Assembly (NCBI GenBank): GCA_022511075.1
Contig: JAFLSE010000010.1
Location: 1 to 48,544 of the forward strand
Direction: 5' to 3'
DNA: 48,544 nt
Origin: Prevotella sp.
Lineage (GTDB): Bacteria; Bacteroidota; Bacteroidia; Bacteroidales; Bacteroidaceae
In this document: positions 43,787 to 48,544 of the stretch, piece after piece
Position numbering within the stretch: the stretch's first letter is position 1
Layout: each line of letters starts with the position of its first letter
Notes under the pieces: model-generated
What the model saw: only the letters and a program-made list of their open reading frames with translations
What the model was told of the DNA's origin: nothing
The model's database searches: none
Made by a program: the position numbers and the translations under genes

Positions 43787-44782
43787 ATGAAGGATAATTT
43801 GCAAGAGATATTCCCTTTAGTAGATGAAAATGGAACGGTAATAGGCTCTGCCACACGTGGAGAGTGTCATAACGGGTCGCGGCTGCTGCATACAGTGGTG
43901 CATCTGCACGTGTTCAACTCCGCAGGCGACGTATATTTGCAGAAACGCCCTGAATGGAAAGACATTCAGCCGGGCAAGTGGGACACAGCGGTAGGCGGAC
44001 ATATAGACTATGGAGAATCGCCTGAAGCTGCCCTGCGACGTGAGGTGCGTGAGGAACTTGGCATAAAGGATTTCACTCCCACTTTTGTTGGCAAATATGT
44101 GTTCGACAGCAAACGGGAACGTGAACTTGTGTATGTAAACCGTACGACATACGACGGCGAGATAAGTCCGTCGAAAGATGAACTTGACGGCGGACGATTA
44201 TGGACTATGAAGGAGATTCGTGAAGCAATTGGCAAGGGTGTACTTACTCCCAACTTTGAGAGTGAGTTCCAGCGGTTTTTCATGAATGACAACAAAGAGA
44301 ATATTGTTATTAGAAAGGCGGAACGGCAGGATGTGCCACTGCTATTAGAGTTCATAAAAGGAATTGCCAAGTATGAGAAAATGGAGAACGAGGTAGTGGC
44401 TTCAGCAGAAGTGTTGGAACGCGAGATGTTTGATGAACACAGGGCAGAAGCAATATTTGCCGTAGTGAACGGACGCGAGGTTGGCTTCGCACTCTATTTC
44501 TATAATTTCTCTACGTTCATCGGTCATTCAGGACTATATTTAGAAGACCTTTTCGTATGGCCTGAATATCGTGGCAAAGGCTATGGAAAGGCACTACTGC
44601 TACATTTGGTAAAGACAGCAAGAGAGCATAACTGTAAAAGAATGGAATGGGTATGCCTCAACTGGAATAAGCCAAGTATAGATTTCTACCTATCTCTTGG
44701 AGCCGTGCCACTGAAGGAATGGACGGTATATCGACTGGATGCAGCAGCACTGAAACGTTTGTCGTCAACTAAAGAAAAGTAA
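43787..44782 (+). CDS. Nudix hydrolase / GNAT acetyltransferase fusion
   Basis: Two-domain cytoplasmic enzyme of 331 residues. Residues 1-155 are a Nudix hydrolase of the isopentenyl-diphosphate isomerase-like/YfcD branch, with a complete Nudix box from Gly71 to Ile93 (Glu77, Arg85-Glu86, Glu89-Glu90). Residues about 163-325 are a GNAT N-acetyltransferase similar to diamine acetyltransferases, with acetyl-CoA motif PEYRGKGYGKALL and a late LNWNKPSIDFYLSLGAVPLKEW. The frame is open across the short linker (MNDNKENIVIRKAERQDVP). Free-standing versions of both are common. The substrate and why they are joined are not known. It leads an operon with a flavoprotein 4 bases downstream. Confidence 0.92.
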   Translation: MKDNLQEIFPLVDENGTVIGSATRGECHNGSRLLHTVVHLHVFNSAGDVYLQKRPEWKDIQPGKWDTAVGGHIDYGESPEAALRREVREELGIKDFTPTFVGKYVFDSKRERELVYVNRTTYDGEISPSKDELDGGRLWTMKEIREAIGKGVLTPNFESEFQRFFMNDNKENIVIRKAERQDVPLLLEFIKGIAKYEKMENEVVASAEVLEREMFDEHRAEAIFAVVNGREVGFALYFYNFSTFIGHSGLYLEDLFVWPEYRGKGYGKALLLHLVKTAREHNCKRMEWVCLNWNKPSIDFYLSLGAVPLKEWTVYRLDAAALKRLSSTKEK

Positions 44783-44786
44783 TCAA

Positions 44787-45287
44787 ATGGAAAATGAATT
44801 CAGGGAAATGAGACGGAAAGCCCAACAACTTTCCGAACAAGAATGTATCTGCATATTACAAAGGGCAACCTCCGGCACATTGGCAGTATTAGGTGACAAT
44901 GGCTATCCATACGCCGTACCTATCAGCTATGTATATTCCGATGGTAAAATTTATTTTCACAGTGCATTGAACGGGCATAAGATTGATGCCATCAGAAACT
45001 GCGACAAAGCATCGTTCTGTGTCATTGACCAGGATAATGTGAAACCAGAGAAATACACCACATTCTTCCGTAGCATGATAGCTTTTGGACGAGTACACAT
45101 TATTGAGGACGAAACAGAAAAACTTGAAGCCATCAAACTACTCGGCAACAGATATAACCCAAACAATGACGAATCTTTGCATAGTGAGATAGAAAACGGC
45201 TTGTCCCGAATGTTGGCTATCCGCCTTGACATTGAACATCTGACAGGGAAAGAAGCTATTGAACTGGCAAGACAAAGAGGAGTATAA
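44787..45287 (+). CDS. Pyridoxamine 5'-phosphate oxidase-like flavoprotein (Nim-like)
   Basis: Split-barrel FMN-binding protein of 166 residues. The FREMRRKAQQLSEQECICILQ start, the YPYAVPISYVYSDGKIYFHSA stretch and GHKIDAIRNCDKASFCV are typical of the PPOX branch that includes Nim nitroimidazole reductases. Residues around the barrel should bind FMN or heme. Whether it confers nitroimidazole resistance cannot be told; many housekeeping relatives do not. It begins 4 bases after the Nudix-GNAT gene and ends 21 bases before the EamA transporter gene. Confidence 0.85.
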   Translation: MENEFREMRRKAQQLSEQECICILQRATSGTLAVLGDNGYPYAVPISYVYSDGKIYFHSALNGHKIDAIRNCDKASFCVIDQDNVKPEKYTTFFRSMIAFGRVHIIEDETEKLEAIKLLGNRYNPNNDESLHSEIENGLSRMLAIRLDIEHLTGKEAIELARQRGV

Positions 45288-45308
45288 ACAAAGACTTGGA
45301 ATGAAATT

Positions 45309-46229
45309 ATGAGAAATACATCAAAGTTACAGGCTCACGGAGCAATTCTTTTAGCCAACACAATATTCGGTCTTGGCATACCCATTACCAAACTGCTGCT
45401 TGACAACTGGGTGTCGCCTATGGTTTATATGGCAACCCGCAGTTTAGGCGCAGCCGTAGTATTTTGGATAATAGCCGCCTTTATGAAGCCGGAGAAAGTG
45501 GAGCGTCGCGATCTGATGGTTATTATGCTTGGCGGATTGATGGGATTCGTAGTGTCACAAACGCTGACCGCCGAGGCACTGAACTATACAAGTCCCGTCT
45601 ACTTCTCACTCATTGCCACACTGACACCGGTAGCCGTGATGCTCATGGCGGCATTGTTTATCGGCGAGCGCATCACTGGCTTGAAATTCGTCGGTGTGCT
45701 GATAGGCATCGGAGGTGCTGTGCTTATGGTGGTTATGGGGCAGTCGTCAGGCTCTGGCACTAATGACCTGTTAGGCATCATGTTGGCAATTTTAACCCTG
45801 CTCACATGGGCTATATATATGATTATCACACGAAAGGTGGCACAGAAATATACACCAGTGACACAGATGAAATACGTTTTTCTAATATCATCATTGGTCA
45901 CTGTTCCCATTGCTTTGCCCGAATTGGCAGACCAGCGGCTCTATTGCGCTGCCACATTTGGATGGGACGGTGCTTTGGAAATGGCTTTCATTGTGTTGTT
46001 GGCTACCGTGTTAGGCTATTTCCTCATACCCTTTGCAATGCGAAGCCTCAGTGCCACGGCTGTAAGCATCTACACCAACCTGCAGCCTATGGTAGCTTCG
46101 TTCATCGCCATAATTATCGGTCAGGACCGTCTTACGTGGGACAAACCCGTGGCTGCCGTCCTCGTACTGCTCAGTGCATATATAGTAACCGTGATGGCTG
46201 CTGACGGGAGAAACACGAAAACAAGTTAA
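45309..46229 (+). CDS. EamA/DMT-family transporter
   Basis: Inner membrane protein of 306 residues with ten predicted hydrophobic helices in two repeats, as in drug/metabolite transporters (RhaT/YdcZ-like EamA pairs). The first repeat starts HGAILLANTIFGLGIPITKLLL. The second starts LGIMLAILTLLTWAIYMIITRKVAQKY. The conserved SPVYFSLIATLTPVAVMLMAALFIGERI block is the usual helix 4-5 region. The substrate could be an amino acid, sugar or drug. It is the last gene of the Nudix-GNAT operon and convergent with the Sel1 gene 15 bases away. Confidence 0.9.
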   Translation: MRNTSKLQAHGAILLANTIFGLGIPITKLLLDNWVSPMVYMATRSLGAAVVFWIIAAFMKPEKVERRDLMVIMLGGLMGFVVSQTLTAEALNYTSPVYFSLIATLTPVAVMLMAALFIGERITGLKFVGVLIGIGGAVLMVVMGQSSGSGTNDLLGIMLAILTLLTWAIYMIITRKVAQKYTPVTQMKYVFLISSLVTVPIALPELADQRLYCAATFGWDGALEMAFIVLLATVLGYFLIPFAMRSLSATAVSIYTNLQPMVASFIAIIIGQDRLTWDKPVAAVLVLLSAYIVTVMAADGRNTKTS

Positions 46230-46244
46230 GATAGATTATAATGA

Positions 46245-46907
46245 CTAATATCTATATCCATGTTCCTTGCAATAGTCTATTGCAGGCTGGTAGCATTGGA
46301 ACGTGGCTTTGCGAATCCATTTCATCCCTTTCTTCTCGTCTTGGGGCACTCCCGTGCCTGTCATCAGAAACCAGCCCGTGACAAACTGAGCCTGGGCATC
46401 ACCACCATTGGCAGCCAACTCATACCAGAAAGCACACTCCGCCAAGTTCTTGTCAACTCCGTCGCCATTCCAATAGGCAGCACCGCAATTTTTCTGCGAC
46501 AGGACATGACCTTGGAAAGCAGCTTCACGATACCAATGGAAAGCCTTTGCGTGGTCTGACTCAACACCGTTTCCCAAATAGTAGGCATTTGCCACATTCA
46601 CCTGCGACTGCATATCGCCCCTCTCTGCAGCCCTCTTATACCAAAAGAATGCCTTCTCCGCATCCTGCTCCACACCATCACCATTGTAGTAGCACTCACC
46701 AACATTAAAGCACCCATACACATCATCAGCCAAAGCAGCCTTTACATACCATTCAAAAGCCATTTGGTGATTTTCCTTTACGCCCAAACCACGATGATAG
46801 CAAACGCCAAGGTTGTTCATTGCCTTTGCGTCGCCTTCGTATGCCGCCTTGCGATACGAGTCTGCCTTGCTACGTTCTTTTTGCATACTATCTTGATGCT
46901 TTCCCAA
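46245..46907 (-). CDS. Sel1/TPR-like repeat protein
   Basis: Protein of 220 residues made of about five Sel1 repeats, each near 36 residues with A..NLG..Y..G.GV..D...AF.WY..AA spacing (for example AMNNLGVCYHRGLGV, CFNVGECYYNGDGV, QVNVANAYYLGNGV, SQKNCGAAYWNGDGV). Such solenoids bind partner proteins. There is no signal peptide, so it is cytoplasmic. Starts at 46907 or 46886 lie inside the preceding gene. A third ATG at 46820 overlaps that gene's stop as ATGA but would remove the first helix. The longer form is preferred because it completes the first repeat. Confidence 0.88.
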   Translation of the reverse strand: MGKHQDSMQKERSKADSYRKAAYEGDAKAMNNLGVCYHRGLGVKENHQMAFEWYVKAALADDVYGCFNVGECYYNGDGVEQDAEKAFFWYKRAAERGDMQSQVNVANAYYLGNGVESDHAKAFHWYREAAFQGHVLSQKNCGAAYWNGDGVDKNLAECAFWYELAANGGDAQAQFVTGWFLMTGTGVPQDEKKGMKWIRKATFQCYQPAIDYCKEHGYRY

Positions 46908-47188
46908 ATATGTACTATTGCATCCTTTGGACTATATAGTATCATCCTCGGTCCTACCCAGCGCATCACTTCCCTAATCTGCTGACGCTTTGGGGGAGCA
47001 TAGCAATGGACGGGACACTCTCCGCAGGGTGTCTTTTCTTCTCCAAACTTGCAATGGTCAAGACGCTGACAGGCATATTCTGCCAGAAGTTCATACTCCT
47101 CCGACATTTTCTCCTGTTTAAGATGATGACGACAATATAGGTCAATCATCTTGCGGACAGTACGTTTCTCCCACTCTATCTTATTCAC
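46817..47188 (-). CDS. YgbA-like nitrous oxide-stimulated promoter family protein
   Basis: Small protein of 123 residues. EWEKRTVRKMIDLYCRHHL and ACQRLDHCKFGEEKTPCGECPVHCYAP match the family named after a nitrous oxide-stimulated promoter (PF11756; YgbA in Escherichia coli). The CGECPVHCY cysteine/histidine cluster, with a preceding Cys, probably binds a metal. YgbA is linked to nitrosative stress in enteric bacteria. The last 25 residues (about 99-123) are Arg/Lys-rich and overlap the Sel1 frame, so they may be a lineage extension. It begins 4 bases after the flavodoxin-like gene in the same operon. Confidence 0.85.
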   Translation of the reverse strand: MNKIEWEKRTVRKMIDLYCRHHLKQEKMSEEYELLAEYACQRLDHCKFGEEKTPCGECPVHCYAPPKRQQIREVMRWVGPRMILYSPKDAIVHIWESIKIVCKKNVARQTRIARRHTKATQRQ

Positions 47189-47192
47189 CCTC

Positions 47193-47816
47193 TTATCTTA
47201 TAAAATGCGTCGGTTGCCATTCCTCACGCTCTGGATAGTCGGGATTGCCGTTGGCGTGTATCTTTTTAAGTAGCCACGCCATATTGTTAGCCATCGTCCT
47301 CATAGTCTGCATACCCTCTGCATCGAGAGCCGCCTGTCCTTCCTCACGACCATAAACAAGATTCCAGTATTGTGAGGTGACTACAGGCATGTTCATCATC
47401 TGGAACGGCATATTCATTGTCTGATAGGCGGCAGTGGCACCACCACGACGACAAACGCACACGGCTGCGGCAGGCTTGTTCACCACCTTGCTGCCGGCAG
47501 AATAAAACATACGTTGTATGAGGGAAAGCACGCTACCGTTGGGCTGACCATAATATACCGGCGAGCCGATAATAAGTGCATCTGTACCATCAAGTTTCTC
47601 AACGAAGCGGTTGCAAATGTCATCATCGAACACACAACGCCCCAATTGCTTGCTCTTGCACTGTCCGCAGGCTATGCAACCACGTATAGGTTTTACACCA
47701 ATCTGAACAATCTCCGTTTCTATTCCGTTTTGTTCCAAAACTTTTGCAGCCTCGCTCAACGCAAGGAAGGTATTGCCATTTGCACGTGGACTACCATTTA
47801 TCAATAAAACTTTCAT
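47193..47816 (-). CDS. NADPH-dependent FMN reductase / iron-sulfur flavoprotein-like
   Basis: Flavodoxin-fold reductase of 207 residues. LLINGSPRANGNT (4-16) is the FMN phosphate loop, and SPVYYGQPNGSVLSLIQRMFY is the second flavin loop. A Cys cluster RGCIACGQCKSKQLGRC (about 45-61) resembles the compact cysteine motif of iron-sulfur flavoproteins and could bind a [4Fe-4S] centre; that is inference. A basic WLLKKIH segment and EREEWQPTHFIR end the protein. It leads the operon with the YgbA-like and Sel1 genes and is divergent from the ArsR-type gene across a 188-base spacer. Confidence 0.88.
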   Translation of the reverse strand: MKVLLINGSPRANGNTFLALSEAAKVLEQNGIETEIVQIGVKPIRGCIACGQCKSKQLGRCVFDDDICNRFVEKLDGTDALIIGSPVYYGQPNGSVLSLIQRMFYSAGSKVVNKPAAAVCVCRRGGATAAYQTMNMPFQMMNMPVVTSQYWNLVYGREEGQAALDAEGMQTMRTMANNMAWLLKKIHANGNPDYPEREEWQPTHFIR

Positions 47817-47883
47817 ATCTGTATTTTGTTTAATATATTCTCTTTAATTACATGGCAGATATGCATACAACATATTGCGCTGA

Positions 47884-47891
47884 CAAAATTA
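47884..47891 (-). promoter_or_regulatory. -7 promoter element for the flavodoxin-YgbA-Sel1 operon
   Basis: On the minus strand this reads TAATTTTG, matching TAnnTTTG, 67 bases before the flavoprotein start. It lies 76 bases from the divergent ArsR-type -7 element. Confidence 0.55.
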
Positions 47892-47967
47892 CTAAAAATA
47901 TTCGTTAAATGCATGGTAATTCTGTTAAAAAACATAGAATTGTTATATGCAACTGAAATATTGTTTG

Positions 47968-47975
47968 TAATTTTG
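47968..47975 (+). promoter_or_regulatory. -7 promoter element for the ArsR-type gene
   Basis: TAATTTTG matches TAnnTTTG 29 bases before the ATG at 48005. No clear dyad typical of ArsR operators was found near it. Confidence 0.55.
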
Positions 47976-48004
47976 CGAACAACAAATAATGTAATCGCAA
48001 AATA

Positions 48005-48334
48005 ATGACAAAGAAAAACTATACAGTCAATCAAGAACGCACAGCGCGGTATGCAAAGGCATTAGGACACCCGACACGCATTGCCATCATGTGTTTTCTT
48101 GCCAAACAGGAGCAGTGCTACTTCGGAGACATTCACGAGGAACTTCCGATAGCAAAGGCAACAGTATCGCAACACTTGGCGGAGCTGAAGGCTGCGGGGC
48201 TCATACAGGGCGAGGTGGAAACGCCGAAGGTGCGCTACTGCATCAACCCTAAGGCGTGGGAAGAGGCACGACTGCTCTTCGGCGAGTTTTTCGACCAGTG
48301 TATTTGCAAAAAGGAAAACTGCTGCGGCTTATGA
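48005..48334 (+). CDS. ArsR/SmtB-family metal-responsive repressor
   Basis: Winged-helix repressor of 109 residues. The DNA-reading helix is in IAKATVSQHLAELKAAGLI (about 49-67). The alpha-3 ELCVCDL motif of classic arsenic sensors is absent, but Cys residues sit at Cys30 and Cys38, and a Cys-rich tail (CICKKENCCGL) ends the protein, so thiophilic metal or metalloid binding is likely. Its stop overlaps the start of a cation exporter-like gene as ATGA, so the pair probably forms a self-regulated efflux unit. Confidence 0.9.
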   Translation: MTKKNYTVNQERTARYAKALGHPTRIAIMCFLAKQEQCYFGDIHEELPIAKATVSQHLAELKAAGLIQGEVETPKVRYCINPKAWEEARLLFGEFFDQCICKKENCCGL

Positions 48335-48430
48335 CACGAGAAAACGTTCCGCGCGAAAAGGAGATATACAAGGTCGTGCTTTACGGCGGGCTTGTCAACT
48401 TTCTGTTGCTGATATTCAAATTCGCCTTAT
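48331..48430 (+). CDS. CDF-type cation exporter, N-terminus only (interrupted)
   Basis: The first about 32 codons (MTRENVPREKEIYKVVLYGG onward to FLLLIFKFA) match the usual start of Bacteroidales cation diffusion facilitators, leading into the first membrane helix. Family members continue with an AG..GHSSAMIADA-type helix. Here the frame stays open to the window end but turns into unrelated sequence after about 48426. The gene is therefore broken by an assembly join or a rearrangement. Confidence 0.7.
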
Positions 48431-48544
48431 CCACGCCGTCCATCGTAACGTTGCAGAACCACTTTGCGCCGATAACGTTGTCAACCTTGAGATTGTCAAC
48501 GTTACTTGCAATCATCATGAGTCCTGCGGGAATATCATTGTGTT
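48427..48544 (-). other. Foreign coding fragment at the right edge
   Basis: On the minus strand, 48542 to about 48427 reads HNDIPAGLMMIASNVDNLKV then DNVIGAKWFCNVTMDGVDK without a stop, with protein-like composition. The plus frame in the same bases is low quality. I do not recognise the protein. Its orientation against the truncated exporter gene points to a junction near 48426. Confidence 0.5.

Noticed and set aside
44787..45287. Calling the flavoprotein a nitroimidazole resistance gene
   Set aside because: It shares the fold and general motifs, but resistance cannot be separated from housekeeping PPOX relatives by sequence reading alone.
1..48544. CRISPR arrays, tRNA or rRNA genes
   Set aside because: No regularly spaced repeats and no sequence resembling tRNA or rRNA were noticed. 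A tRNAscan or Infernal run would be needed to exclude a cryptic one.

Overview
The window looks like a chromosomal fragment, probably a whole assembled contig, from a Bacteroidales bacterium of the Prevotella group. Evidence for this is the recurring Bacteroidetes promoter pattern (TTTG near -33 and TAnnTTTG near -7) in front of many genes, a Na+-pumping NQR complex, a TamB-like giant protein, a LolC/E-Lon-Tgt-LptF/G operon, tiny intergenic gaps with many ATGA overlaps, and secreted pectin-degrading enzymes. The species assignment is inference. Both ends are cut inside genes, and the right end appears to be a chimeric join.

Layout. 1-5882 (minus): nqrABCDEF, with a rubredoxin-like domain fused to the N-terminus of NqrC. 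6060-10496 (plus): a 1478-residue TamB-like protein. 10567-16414 (minus): a three-gene pectin operon (GH28, GH28-GH105 fusion, PL1) closed by a strong hairpin. 16960-18546 (plus): a HerA-like ATPase. 18691-24088 (plus): a very large secreted esterase/GH3 multidomain enzyme and a Gfo/Idh/MocA oxidoreductase. 24078-31368 (minus): an operon of LolC/E-like permease, Lon, Tgt, LptF/G permease and a DEAD-box helicase. 31411-32619 (minus): an aminotransferase. 32726-33154 (minus): an unannotated remnant of an IS4-type transposase containing a perfect 34-bp palindrome. 33158-33910 (minus): a nitrilase-family amidase. 34062-34970 (plus): a lipoprotein nuclease. 34988-36804 (minus): an ECF sigma factor and a membrane-anchored anti-sigma-like protein with an outer-membrane-type barrel. 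37138-37500 (plus): a small abundant-looking exported protein. 37746-41361 (plus): recJ and recQ, convergent with a Pif1-like helicase at 41348-43534. 43787-46229 (plus): Nudix-GNAT fusion, PPOX/Nim-like flavoprotein and EamA transporter. 46245-47816 (minus): flavodoxin-like reductase, YgbA-like Cys protein and Sel1 repeat protein. 48005-48544 (plus): ArsR-type repressor and the first codons of a CDF-type cation exporter.

How the parts work together. NQR supplies the sodium gradient. The pectin operon cuts homogalacturonan outside the cytoplasm and removes unsaturated uronates, but no SusC/D pair is present here. The 24-31 kb operon joins envelope lipid/lipoprotein traffic with protein and RNA quality control. 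recJ/recQ and the Pif1-like gene form a DNA repair cluster. The sigma/anti-sigma-barrel pair may sense the envelope.

No tRNA, rRNA, CRISPR array, intact insertion sequence or phage module was seen. The most interesting items are the rubredoxin-NqrC fusion, the esterase/dead-esterase/GH3 protein, the anti-sigma-barrel protein, the Nudix-GNAT fusion, the Tgt lacking two zinc cysteines, and the transposon fossil with its palindrome.
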